Positions 1 to 8,159 of a stretch of 64,000 nt of DNA are shown here, one piece after another. The stretch's first letter is position 1, and every line of letters begins with the position of its first letter. The notes beneath the pieces were generated by a model that was not told where the DNA came from, did no database searches, and saw nothing but the letters and a program-made list of their open reading frames with translations. Made by a program: the position numbers and the translations under genes. Source of the stretch: DATATV01 sp035551355 (GTDB lineage Bacteria > Actinomycetota > Actinomycetes > Mycobacteriales > Pseudonocardiaceae); the NCBI GenBank assembly GCA_035551355.1, contig DASZNF010000078.1:52748-116747 (forward strand), in the 5' to 3' direction.

Positions 1-557
1 CCGGTTGGGCAACCCGCCGGACCAGCGCTAACGCTGCTCCATACTCCAGTTGCGGGCAACGGGCACCATCTGTCAAGTCGGTCACCGAGACTTCTGGTCG
101 GCGCATATAAGGCAGCCTGATCTACGACTGTTGATCACTTGGGCTTGCCACTCAGTGGCCCCGTGGGCCTTCGGCTGTGCGGGTGTGGACAGGAGGTTGG
201 CCATCTGCGTGCCGCTGTCGCGGCACAAGCCGTTTCCGAGGGTTCGCAGGCCGGTTTGGACGGGTTGAGCGGAACCTGTCCACCCGTCCAGCGTGACGTA
301 TCGGCTGGCCAGACCCGTCCAGCGGGTGGACAGCCGGATGGACAGGTGGGACAGGTTCACCGCTCAACCGGGACGGGTGTGACACCCGCCCCTGCCGCTA
401 TCGGTGGGCCGTTCCGAGCGCCTTCGGGGCCGGAGTGTGACGGGAACGCCGGGGACGTCACACCCGTCACAATCGAATGTTCGCTGGTCGCGAGCATGCT
501 GGGCTGTGGCGGTTCCGAGTGGCTGTGACGGTTCCGAGTGGGTGCGACGGCCGGGTG
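1..557. repeat. Non-coding repeat-rich region
   Basis: No convincing gene. The stretch contains a large imperfect inverted repeat (arms about 263-289 and 340-369, both built round CCTGTCC/GGACAGG and ending in GGTTGAGC/GCTCAACC). It also has a perfect 7-bp hairpin CGGGTGT-G-ACACCCG at 374-388, an 8-bp repeat GTGACGGG (437-444) / CCCGTCAC (463-470), and a short direct repeat containing GGTTCCGAGTGG near 510-541. TGTGAC/GTCACA motifs recur about six times between 378 and 565. The stretch lies downstream of the APH-like gene, so it could be a terminator region, a regulator-binding array or remains of a mobile element. Function not assigned. Confidence 0.5.
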
Positions 558-1424
558 TCACAGCGCGGCAGTGTCGACGATCGGTTGAATGTGCTCGCGG
601 ACCACCTGGGCCAGGTCGCTGTTCTCCCCCTGCTGAGCGCGGCTCAGTATGCGGGCTGCGACGAACACCTGGGCCTGCCGACCGTCCGGGGAATCCAGCA
701 CGTCTCGGAATACCTCGTTGACCCGACGTGCGGTGTCCGGGATCAGCAGACTGAACAAGTAAAGCGTGGCCTCGTCATAGCCAGCAGGCCCAGAACCCCA
801 CAATTCCCAATCCAGCAGCCCGAAATCTGGCATGAGCAGATTGCTCCAGTGCAGATCCCCATGGACGGTTTCCCACCGATTGACCGGAAGATCGACATCG
901 AACACCGCGTGAACGCGAGTCTTGACCTGTTCGGCGGTCACACCGTGTCGGCTGGTGGTGGTTGACCGGATCACCTCCAGCCCGTGGCGCAGGTCGTGCC
1001 ACCACGCATTGGGCAGGGTCAGCGGTGTGCGGAGCACGTCCGTGGCCGAGCAGGGCCAGCCGGGGGCCATGGCCATGACCTCGGCTCGCACCTGCCTCCG
1101 CCACTCCGAATCGCTCCATTCCGTCCAGTCGAGCACGCGCGGTCGCGGCACGGCGGTGATGACGTTCGCGTCCGTGTTGCCGGTCCAGAAATCGGCCGGT
1201 AGCCAGCGATGATCCTCGGTGACCACTCGCAGCCACCTCGGCCCGGCCGGGCTCTGCGCCGGGCCGGACAGCGAGCGCAGCCGCCAGCCGAACGTCGGTT
1301 CCTCGACCAGGGTGAGGCCGAAGTGGTTCGCGGCGCGGTCAAGGTAGCGGCGCAGCCACGCCTGGTACCGCTGGTCGGCCTGGGTCGTGTCCTCGGCCAC
1401 CGGTTCAGTCGTCCTCGGTGACAT
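558..1424 (-). CDS. Aminoglycoside phosphotransferase-like (APH/choline kinase fold) protein
   Basis: A 288-residue protein with the Brenner-type phosphotransfer motif H188-G-D190-L-H-W-S-N195, followed by the metal-binding motif LLD205WE. These are the catalytic Asp/Asn and Mg2+ ligand of the APH/choline-kinase superfamily, which phosphorylates hydroxyl groups of small molecules or antibiotics. The substrate cannot be read from sequence. The start (ATG) overlaps the end of the upstream ATPase gene by 20 bases, so the two are co-transcribed and probably translationally coupled. It is the last gene of a radical SAM-ATPase-phosphotransferase operon. A modification or resistance role in that pathway is possible but not shown. 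Confidence 0.8.
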   Translation of the reverse strand: MSPRTTEPVAEDTTQADQRYQAWLRRYLDRAANHFGLTLVEEPTFGWRLRSLSGPAQSPAGPRWLRVVTEDHRWLPADFWTGNTDANVITAVPRPRVLDWTEWSDSEWRRQVRAEVMAMAPGWPCSATDVLRTPLTLPNAWWHDLRHGLEVIRSTTTSRHGVTAEQVKTRVHAVFDVDLPVNRWETVHGDLHWSNLLMPDFGLLDWELWGSGPAGYDEATLYLFSLLIPDTARRVNEVFRDVLDSPDGRQAQVFVAARILSRAQQGENSDLAQVVREHIQPIVDTAAL

Positions 1425-2157
1425 GGCGCAGGTAGGACTGCGGGTCGTTGAGATAGCGCCGCCAGTGGGCGACCAGGTCGAGTCGGTCCCAGGTGGTCCG
1501 GCGGCAGCCGTGTTCGCCGATCTCGATGATCTCCGCGCCGGGGGTGGTGGCCAGGATCGGTGAGTGCGTGGCGCAGACGACCTGCGCGCCGGAGTTGCCG
1601 AGTTGGTGTATGAGGGCGACCAGCTTGAGGCAGGAGGAGAAGGACAGGGCGGCCTCGGGCTCGTCCATCACGTACAGGCCGGGTTCGCGGAACATCGCGT
1701 CGAGCACGGTGAGAAAACCCTCGCCGTGGCTCATCTCGCTGGTGTCTTCCTCCCAGTAGCCGTGCATCCCGCTGACGGCGTTCATGAACCCGAACGCGGT
1801 TTCCGCGCGGAGGAAGTAGCCCTTCTTCCGGGTGCGGGCGCCGGCCAGCATCCGTCCGCCGGCCGGGGTGGTGTCCAGTCGCAGGATCTCGCCCAACGGA
1901 GTTTTGGGCCGGTCGTTGACGTACTTGCGGCCTGCTCGCCCGCCGCGCGCATCCAGTCCGAACGCCTCCGCGAGGGCTTCGACCAGAGTGGATTTCCCCG
2001 ATCCGTTCTCGCCGACCAGGAAGGTGATGGGCTGATCGAAGGTCAGGCCGCCCTCGGCCAGTTCGGCCACGGCGGGCACGTCGAAGGGCCAGGCGTGCCG
2101 TTTCCGTGTGTCGGAGGGCAATAGGTCGTCGGGGATGTAGGCGCGGCGGACGAGCAT
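1405..2157 (-). CDS. AAA/ABC-type single-domain ATPase
   Basis: A 250-residue soluble ATPase of the AAA_21/SMC-like group. Walker A is G49-ENGSGKST57. Later come an ABC-signature-like segment (MSHGEG), a Walker B ending in MDEPE, and a switch histidine in ATHSP. There are no membrane segments, so it is not a transporter subunit by itself. Proteins of this kind often accompany nucleases, radical SAM enzymes or defence genes as stand-alone motor or regulatory ATPases. It sits 14 bases after the radical SAM gene and overlaps the phosphotransferase gene, which argues for a shared operon. The specific role is unknown. Confidence 0.8.
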   Translation of the reverse strand: MLVRRAYIPDDLLPSDTRKRHAWPFDVPAVAELAEGGLTFDQPITFLVGENGSGKSTLVEALAEAFGLDARGGRAGRKYVNDRPKTPLGEILRLDTTPAGGRMLAGARTRKKGYFLRAETAFGFMNAVSGMHGYWEEDTSEMSHGEGFLTVLDAMFREPGLYVMDEPEAALSFSSCLKLVALIHQLGNSGAQVVCATHSPILATTPGAEIIEIGEHGCRRTTWDRLDLVAHWRRYLNDPQSYLRHVTEDD

Positions 2158-2171
2158 CAGACCAATCCGGT

Positions 2172-3116
2172 TCAGTAGGCTGGGGCGCAGTTACCGCTGG
2201 GCGTGCAATTGCCTGCGGGCCGACACGACGGGCTACACGAGGGCGAGCACTGCGGATCGCACATGTTGCTCGGGCAACAGTTCGGGTTGCATATCCCGGA
2301 GGGTACGGCAGCGGCGATCTGTTTCCGGGCAGTGCCGAGTGCCGGGCCACCCATGATGTCGGCCAGGGCGGAAGTCCGGACGTTGCCCAGTGGCATCCAA
2401 CGGGCGAACACGCACGGCCAGACCGCGCCGTCCGGCGCGATCGCCGCGACCCCATCGGCGCACTGACCACACAATTGGCCGACGCTGGGCACGAGATCCC
2501 GGATTCCGCGGCCGACCTGGCGCAGGTGGTCAACGGCGATCGAGGTCACGCCCAGCGCGGTCAATTCGACCCGGGCCTGCTGGGTGCGCTGCTGGCCGCC
2601 CAGGTCGATGATTCCGACCCGAAGCGGGATGCTGCGGCGAACTGCCTCGCCGATGTTGGTCTTCGTGCGAAGGTAGCTTCCGCGTCGCTGGGTGATCGCC
2701 TCGTGCTGTTCGGGAGTGTCGGCGTAGTAGCTGGTCGCCAAGCTGACGCCCGGCCGAGCGAAGGTCTCCCATAGCTGCGGTGTCACCCGAACGAGATTGC
2801 TGAACACCTCCACACGCAGCCCGCTGGTCAGGGCCTGATCGATCAGCTCGGTCAGATGTGGGTGCAATGTCGGCTCGCCGCCGATAAACTGCACGGTCCG
2901 CACGCCCAGAACAGCAGCCTGTGTGATGACCTGCCGCCAATCAGCGGGTGTCATCGCTCCGTGCGTTCCGGTCGGCGAACTGCTGGCATAACAATGCGAA
3001 CAGGTCAACTGGCATTTACCGGTGATCTCTAACCACAAAAACCGCAGTCTACGATTTCCTGGGCTGTCCATCTTGGCAGCGTTGATATTCGGCGGGAAAG
3101 TTTCGTTGATTGTCAT
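2172..3116 (-). CDS. Radical SAM/SPASM protein with Cys-x-Pro C-terminal tail
   Basis: A 314-residue protein starting at MTINETF (a longer open frame exists upstream). The radical SAM cluster motif is C35-x3-C39-x2-C42 (CQLTCSHC), followed by the GGEP motif (79-82) for S-adenosylmethionine binding. A SPASM-like auxiliary cluster region (LCGQC ... PDGAVWPC ... LGNV) lies in the C-terminal half. The last ~42 residues are extraordinary: nine cysteines, almost all in C-x-P units (CNP, CDP, CSP twice, CRP, CTP, CAP), ending CAPAY. SPASM enzymes usually modify ribosomal peptides or proteins. No separate precursor peptide is obvious nearby, so the tail itself, or one of the two small upstream proteins, could be the substrate. 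That is inference. Confidence 0.85.
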   Translation of the reverse strand: MTINETFPPNINAAKMDSPGNRRLRFLWLEITGKCQLTCSHCYASSSPTGTHGAMTPADWRQVITQAAVLGVRTVQFIGGEPTLHPHLTELIDQALTSGLRVEVFSNLVRVTPQLWETFARPGVSLATSYYADTPEQHEAITQRRGSYLRTKTNIGEAVRRSIPLRVGIIDLGGQQRTQQARVELTALGVTSIAVDHLRQVGRGIRDLVPSVGQLCGQCADGVAAIAPDGAVWPCVFARWMPLGNVRTSALADIMGGPALGTARKQIAAAVPSGICNPNCCPSNMCDPQCSPSCSPSCRPAGNCTPSGNCAPAY

Positions 3117-3154
3117 TTTCGTGTTCCAATCTCTACCTTGTTGCCGGTCGCGAA

Positions 3155-3188
3155 CAGGTCGGGCCGCTTGCGCCAACGGCCCGACCTG
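3155..3188 (-). terminator. Stem-loop between small gene and radical SAM gene
   Basis: A perfect 12-bp inverted repeat (CAGGTCGGGCCG / CGGCCCGACCTG) with a 10-base loop lies between the end of the small AMED_5909-like gene and the radical SAM gene. It could terminate or attenuate transcription entering the radical SAM-ATPase-phosphotransferase genes, or separate two transcripts. No T-run follows, as is usual in high-GC actinomycetes. Confidence 0.6.
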
Positions 3189-3260
3189 CGCTACTGGTGG
3201 AGAGAACGAGTGGATCGCAACAGGCGAGAAGGAGCACGGCCCGGCCGCCTGGATCTCGAT

Positions 3261-3539
3261 CTATTCGGACTCGTGCTGGCTCGCCAGCAAGTTCGCTTGG
3301 ATTGTGTAATGCTCGACCAAACGGCACGATTCCTGCGCCCACCAATTCGTCTCGTTCGGTCGCTCCTTGTCGACCTTTGCTACGGCCGAATAAGTTTCCG
3401 AAGCGTGCCGGTGATATTCAGCCAGCACGGCAGGTCCCGCGCCGGAACCCGGCCAGAATTCCGCCAATGATTCGTGAGCTTCGGCGAGTGTGCGTGGCCG
3501 GGTGTTCTGTCGGCCGTCCTTTGTCATGGCGCGTGACAT
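3261..3539 (-). CDS. Small conserved actinobacterial protein (AMED_5909-like)
   Basis: A 92-residue protein rich in charged and aromatic residues. Its pattern (EAHESL ... EYHRHASETYSAVAKVD ... WWAQ) resembles the small actinobacterial proteins annotated as AMED_5909 family, whose function is unknown. No membrane segment or signal is visible, and the helical heptad-like spacing suggests an all-alpha fold. It begins directly at the stop of the next upstream gene, so the two are coupled. Such proteins often sit beside XRE regulators, as here, which suggests a regulatory or accessory role. Family assignment rests on recall of the pattern and is moderately sure. Confidence 0.65.
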   Translation of the reverse strand: MSRAMTKDGRQNTRPRTLAEAHESLAEFWPGSGAGPAVLAEYHRHASETYSAVAKVDKERPNETNWWAQESCRLVEHYTIQANLLASQHESE

Positions 3540-3818
3540 CTAATCGTCCAACCAGATCAGCCGGGTGATTCCGGTCTTTTCGTGGAAGCGCAGCACGTTG
3601 CTCGCGTCGCTGCTGCGCCACACCACGTTGCCATCCGGCCGGTAGAACAGCGCCGACCGGGGTTCGGGCAGGTCGATTCCCCACCCCAGGAAAGGTGATC
3701 CGTCCTGGGTGCGGATGCCGTAGACGGCGAACGGCCTGGGCCGGAACCACCGGGCGTCGGAGTCCAGGTCGGCCAGAAGTTCATCGGTGGTGTGTGCGAG
3801 ATCGGACGCGGTGTGCAT
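3540..3818 (-). CDS. Small protein of unknown function
   Basis: A 92-residue protein starting at the ATG of MHTASDLAH, which has a good AAAGGA ribosome site about nine bases upstream. The central part (VYGIRTQDG-SPFLGWGIDL, then FYRPDGNVVWRSSDASNVLRF) looks like a small beta-rich fold. I recognise no family. It is the first gene of the minus-strand block leading through the AMED_5909-like gene to the radical SAM genes, and it is divergent from the XRE regulator. That makes it the likely direct target of the regulator. Confidence 0.6.
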   Translation of the reverse strand: MHTASDLAHTTDELLADLDSDARWFRPRPFAVYGIRTQDGSPFLGWGIDLPEPRSALFYRPDGNVVWRSSDASNVLRFHEKTGITRLIWLDD

Positions 3819-3935
3819 CAAGAGAATCCTTTCGGCTGGTCAGGCCGCTCCAGCCAGGACTGGGGAAACTTCGGGTGAAGTCAGTCACCAACCGGGCGAA
3901 CTGCCTGTAAAGGTAAAGATGCTGGTCAGGTGGCT

Positions 3936-3954
3936 CCCCAACAAACTGTTGGGG
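3936..3954. promoter_or_regulatory. Palindromic operator upstream of XRE regulator
   Basis: Perfect 8-bp inverted repeat CCCCAACA-AAC-TGTTGGGG in the 160-bp gap between the divergent small-protein gene and the XRE regulator, 25 bases before the regulator start. Position and symmetry suit an autoregulatory operator for a dimeric XRE protein. Inference from sequence only. Confidence 0.6.
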
Positions 3955-3979
3955 GCCGTGTTTGCCGTATCCTCGATGT

Positions 3980-5218
3980 ATGCGGCTGGACGACTCGGCG
4001 ACCGTCGGTGAACGTATTGCCTACTACCGCAAGCGGCGCGGCATGACACAGGAAGTCCTGTGCGGCCTCGTCGGTGGCCGGTCCACGGAGTGGCTACGTC
4101 AACTGGAGAACGGTAAGCGCGAAGTCGATCGGTTGTCCACCATTGTCGCGGTGGCCGAGGCGCTGCGGATCAGTCCGATGACGCTGCTGCCCGGACCGTT
4201 CCGCACCACGCCGCGCCGGGGTGCCACGCTGGGGACCGCGCCGGATTCGGTACCGGCCATCGAGTCGGCCATGTTGCGCTACGACGGCATCGCCGGGCTG
4301 ATCGGTGTTCCGGAACGTCCGCAGGCTACACCGGCGGACCTGCGGATTCGGATGGAACGGGCGTTCGTGTGTTCCCAGACCGAACGGTGGTCGGAGATGG
4401 CACCGCTGGTGCCGAACATGATCGCCGATGCCTGGCAGCTCGTGGACCACGCGGCCACCGAGGCGCAGCAGCGCGAGGCGTCCGAGTTGCAGGCCCTGGT
4501 GTACCGGGTGACCTCGGGGATGCTGGACCGGCTGGGTGAGACGCGCTTGCCGTGGGTGGCCGCAGAACGCTCGATGAACGCGGCCGAGCGAACCGGCGAT
4601 CCGCTGCTGATCGGCGGTGGGGCCTGGCGGCTGGCCGTCGTGCTGCGGCACGCCGGTCGCCTGGTGGAGTCCACCGACGCCCCGGTCGCCGCCGCCGACG
4701 CCCTACGGTCCGAACTGGACACTCCGGAGTCGTATTCGGTCTACGGGTCGTTGATGTTGAAGGGCGCGGTCGGCGCGGCGACGCTCGGCGACCACAAGGC
4801 CACGTGGGACTACTTCGGGGAAGCCTCGCGCGCCGCCGACATGATCGGCGACCGCAACGATTACTGGTTCGCGTTCGGGCCGACCAACATCGCGATCCAT
4901 CGGGTATGGCTGGCCCTGGAGCTGGGCGATCCGTCGCGGGCGATCGACCAGGCTTCCCACGTCGACCATGACCAGCTGCCCCGGGAACTGACCGAACGGC
5001 GGACGTCGCACCTGATCGCGGTCGCGTGGGCGCACTACCTGCGCCGACAAGACCGTGACGCGCTGGACACCCTGAAGTCGGCGCAGGCGTCCGCACCCGA
5101 ACAACTGATCTTCACGCACCGGGTGCATTCGATGTTGCGGGGCATGCTCCGGCGTGAGCGTCGATCGATCCGCCATGACCTCCGCGAGATGGCCGAGTTC
5201 GTCGGCGTCGCTGCCTGA
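3980..5218 (+). CDS. XRE-family transcriptional regulator with TPR-like C-terminal region
   Basis: A 412-residue protein. The N-terminal helix-turn-helix (residues about 8-62, GERIAYYRKRRGMTQEVL ... STEWLRQLENGKR) is of the Cro/C1 type. The remaining ~340 residues are helical and TPR-like, as in actinobacterial regulators that sense peptides or small metabolites. The start at ATG 3980 gives MRLDDSATVGERI; a TTG 18 bases upstream is also open. A perfect palindrome lies just upstream. It is divergent from the small-protein/radical SAM block and probably controls both directions. The ligand is unknown. Confidence 0.85.
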   Translation: MRLDDSATVGERIAYYRKRRGMTQEVLCGLVGGRSTEWLRQLENGKREVDRLSTIVAVAEALRISPMTLLPGPFRTTPRRGATLGTAPDSVPAIESAMLRYDGIAGLIGVPERPQATPADLRIRMERAFVCSQTERWSEMAPLVPNMIADAWQLVDHAATEAQQREASELQALVYRVTSGMLDRLGETRLPWVAAERSMNAAERTGDPLLIGGGAWRLAVVLRHAGRLVESTDAPVAAADALRSELDTPESYSVYGSLMLKGAVGAATLGDHKATWDYFGEASRAADMIGDRNDYWFAFGPTNIAIHRVWLALELGDPSRAIDQASHVDHDQLPRELTERRTSHLIAVAWAHYLRRQDRDALDTLKSAQASAPEQLIFTHRVHSMLRGMLRRERRSIRHDLREMAEFVGVAA

Positions 5219-5528
5219 CCGCGAAGAAGGTCGACGACTTCCGCGTCAACGCGGCCGACACGGGACCAGAGACTTCATCCGAGGCATCGAGTCGGGGACA
5301 GCATCGGTAGGGACGAAGTAGCTGCCCACCAGCCCGGACGCGCCACATGGGGGCTACCGCTCTAACAGGTAGCTCAATCGGTACCCGTATCGGCAGGTGG
5401 ACTGGTAGTCCTGTCGGCAGACGTTTTCGACCGGGTGCGTCGGTGAAGTGGCTTGAGATCGACCGGAACGCCGGAGACGATCACGCAGCGGTTCGTATTG
5501 TGGTACATCCGGCCCACCAAACTAGTCA
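5219..5528. other. Non-coding stretch beside recombinase remnant
   Basis: No gene with credible codon use. The right half continues a frame of the decayed recombinase on the minus strand, downstream of a frameshift. Otherwise nothing recognised. Confidence 0.4.
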
Positions 5529-5880
5529 TTACGCGAACCGTTCCCTTCGGGGCTGTTTCCGCTGGTAGGGCGGATGCGGCCCCGTTGTGGTTGGCGGTGT
5601 GGGGATACGGAAGACCGGACGGAGCCGGTTGGGTGCGGTGACGATCACCATCGCGACCAGGGCTTCGACCAGTGCCTTGCGCTTGTTGTGGCTGCCGGTG
5701 GTGATGATCTCCGTGATCCGGTTCGCGATCGCGGTGAGGGTGGCCTTCTCGGGGGCGGTGGGTTCGGCGTCCAGGGACAGCGTCAGCTCGTCGCGGCGGC
5801 TGCGCGACTGCTTGGTCGTGGTGCGCAGTTCGACCAGGCGGTCGGCCACGAGTTCTTCCTCCATTCACAACCCGAACCAC
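5529..5880 (-). pseudogene. C-terminal fragment of a large serine recombinase
   Basis: The minus-strand frame (MEEELVADRLVELRT ... SRRDELTLSLDAEP ... ITEIITTGSHNKRKALVEALV ... PVFRIP) matches the coiled-coil and C-terminal region of large serine site-specific recombinases of actinobacterial integrative elements. The catalytic N-terminal domain and zinc ribbon are missing. The reading frame also breaks near 5530, where a second minus frame carries on toward 5374. On the plus strand just beyond 5864, a short stretch (HNPNHLMVEGPEIDIQ) looks like the end of another gene, so the fragment probably abuts a deletion junction. Remains of a lost integrated element. Confidence 0.65.
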
Positions 5881-5933
5881 CTGATGGTGGAAGGCCCCGA
5901 GATCGACATCCAGGCCGCCCGCAAGGATTGACG

Positions 5934-6389
5934 TCAGTTCGCCCGCTCGGTGTACGACGTCTGCGAAAAATCCTCGTCATCCTCATCCGCCGACACTGGC
6001 CGTGGCCGTTTGGGTGCCGCGACAGCGGCAGGCGGGATGACAGGTTGTTGGCCAACCGTGGGCACGCCATCGCGCATCGCGGCGAGCTTGGCCTCCGGTG
6101 TGTACGGCCGGTCCGTGTTGAGCAGCTCGGCCCGTTGCTCGTCAGACAGCCGTGCGATGCCGGCTTCGAGGTTGGCCACCCGGCGGGCGGCCACGTCAAG
6201 GAACTGGGGAGACCGCAAGACCTCGCGGACGTTGCGCCGACCGCCCAGTACGTCCGTGACCAGTGAGCGCATCTCGGGGTTGTCGGTCTGGCGGGCGAAC
6301 ACGGCCAGGTTCGCCCGCAGCTCCCGCCCGTCGGCCTCGTCCCCGTGGGTCAGGGCGGTGATCCCCGACTGCTCATCCGCTGGGTTCAT
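5934..6389 (-). CDS. Hypothetical protein coupled to WXG100-type gene
   Basis: A 151-residue acidic protein with a helical middle (residues about 20-95) and a disordered Pro/Ala/Asp-rich C-terminus. The start ATG overlaps the stop of the upstream WXG100-type gene (ATGA), so the two were an operon. No domain recognised. The partnership suggests a role linked to type VII secretion, perhaps as partner or chaperone of the secreted protein, but nothing in the sequence proves it. Because the upstream gene is frameshifted, expression of this one may be reduced. Confidence 0.55.
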   Translation of the reverse strand: MNPADEQSGITALTHGDEADGRELRANLAVFARQTDNPEMRSLVTDVLGGRRNVREVLRSPQFLDVAARRVANLEAGIARLSDEQRAELLNTDRPYTPEAKLAAMRDGVPTVGQQPVIPPAAVAAPKRPRPVSADEDDEDFSQTSYTERAN

Positions 6390-7543
6390 TGCGGCCCCCG
6401 CCTCCCGGTCGGCGTGCTGCTGTCTTCCTCAGGTTGCTGCCCCTGCGAGGCGTTCGCGTACCCGACCGCAGGCGGTTTGATCGACGCGCTGTAGGTCTGC
6501 AAGCCACCTATCAGGGTCATGATCCCGCCCACCATGCCCTGGTACACGGTCCACCACTTTCCCCAGATATCCCCGATTTCCTTGACTTTCTTGACGATCT
6601 TGACGACCTGCGAGGCGCTCATGGCATCCAGCACGACGTCGACCCCGGGTACCTCCTGCAGACAGCCAGCCGCAGCAGCCTTCGCGAGTGCCTGCACGAC
6701 CCAGTCCAGCAGCTGGGTGATGGCCCCGATCAGGGTCGCCCCGATCTGTTGGATGGCAATCACCAAGGTGTCGAGTTTGCCCGCCAGACTCGACAGGGAC
6801 TCACCATGGGCCGCGATCGCGTTGGCCAACTGATCGAAATAGCCCTGGGCGGCGCTGGCGGCCGTACCCTGCCAGGACTTCAGCATGGTGGCCGTGCCCT
6901 CGGCGATGGCGGTCGCGGCGGTGTTCTCGAAGTCGGCAAGGTTCAGGATCGCGTTGCGGCATTTGGCCAGAGCCTTATAGTCGCCGAACAGCCTCTCCTT
7001 GACCCAGTCCTCGACGTTGAACCCGAAGAAGGCGAGGATCTTGAGGACGAGTTCCGTTTCGCTGAAGTAGCCGACCATTTCGAGGACATATTCGGCCATT
7101 TCGGGAACGGCCCCGTCGTCACCGGGAGGGGTGAGTTTGGTCGCCGGGTCGACGCCGGCGAGGACACGTCGACGTCGTCGGCCAGCGGGGTGACGCCGGA
7201 CGGTTTGTAGGTCGAATCCAGGTGCTGGGCGGTCTTGTAATCCTGGCCGCGGTACTGAGCCGCGGATACCGTGAGCCCGTGCGCCGACGAGGACAACAGC
7301 CCGCTGATCACGGAGTAGCTGCCGTCGAGCTGGGTGCACAGCGCATCCATGGCGCTTACGATCGGCTTGAAGCACAGGCCGCCAGCGCTCTCGTCGAGCT
7401 TCACCCAGGCGTTCGCGTAGTCCTCGGCCGTGTTGAGGAATTCGTAGTCAAGGGCCGTCGGGGACGCGGTTCCCGATCCCGGATGCGCTCAGCGTGGTGG
7501 CGAATGCGGTGAGCGCGCCGGGTTGAACCGAAAATCCGCCCAT
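6386..7543 (-). pseudogene. WXG100/type VII secretion-like protein, broken by two frameshifts
   Basis: Three frames must be joined to give one protein. The start is ATG 7543 (MGGFSVQPGALTAFATTLS, ending after about 31 codons). The middle frame (FLNTAEDYANAWVKLDESAGG ... ISGLLSSSAHGLTVSAAQYRG) runs to about 7150. The last frame (EMAEYVLEMVGYFSE ... WWTVYQGMVGGIMTLIGG) runs to the stop. The N-terminal part resembles actinobacterial ESX/WXG100-type secretion targets. The C-terminal ~300 residues are long amphipathic helices with a hydrophobic segment. Either the gene is decayed or there are two base-calling indels, near 7455 and 7150-7180. It overlaps the next gene by ATGA. Confidence 0.6.
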
Positions 7544-7627
7544 CTGACCCCCAAAGTCACTCTCCGTGCTACCTCGATCACAACTACACTACCGGAGTCG
7601 ACGGCGAGGGCGGGGAGGTTCGATCTC

Positions 7628-7939
7628 ATGCGCGATCGCGTGCACGAACCAGCACGAGGTCCGGGAGTTCCTCGGGCGCTGCAACCCTACAAACAGTCCT
7701 GGAAAGCAACCTGGGCTGTGATCGCTATCCCGATCCTGTTGTTGGGCCTCAGCGTGCTGGTGTGGACCGCGGGGACCATAACGTGGCTACTGGTGTTCCC
7801 CTGGGTAGCCATGGCCGGCTCGGCCTACTGTTATGTCCGGGGTCGTGCCAGCAACACGGTTATTCCCGGCACCCTGTGGGACGCCGGACAGGGACTGCTC
7901 GCCATCGGCGCATTGCTGCTCCTGCTGGTGGCGCACTGA
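7628..7939 (+). CDS. Small membrane protein
   Basis: A 103-residue protein with three hydrophobic segments (about residues 29-46, 50-68 and 85-102). The start ATG 7628 has a GGGGAGG ribosome site nine bases upstream and removes an unlikely 35-residue upstream extension. It is divergent from the broken WXG100-type gene. No family recognised. It may belong to the same type VII-associated locus. Confidence 0.6.
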   Translation: MRDRVHEPARGPGVPRALQPYKQSWKATWAVIAIPILLLGLSVLVWTAGTITWLLVFPWVAMAGSAYCYVRGRASNTVIPGTLWDAGQGLLAIGALLLLLVAH

Positions 7940-8040
7940 CCCGCGGCGCGGAATAGGCCCCGCCCCTCTGGGTCGCCTGATTCGTGGCAACCTGGCCAGC
8001 GTGATGCCAAGATTGAGATTGAGGTCGGGGCGTCGCAGCT

Positions 8041-8072
8041 CAACTATAGTACTGGATGCCGTACTATAGTTG
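8041..8072. promoter_or_regulatory. Perfect 12-bp inverted repeat in A/T-rich patch
   Basis: CAACTATAGTAC, eight bases, then GTACTATAGTTG. It lies in a 467-bp region without a firm gene (7940-8406) and is strikingly A/T-rich for this genome. It could be an operator for a dimeric regulator or the recognition end of a lost element. No target gene is certain. Confidence 0.55.
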
Positions 8073-8159
8073 GGCCTACGGGGCCTCATCCTTGAGTAAG
8101 TACTTCCGCCAACCTGCGGCCAGGGAAGTCGATCAAACCAACGAAGCGATCACCGGACC

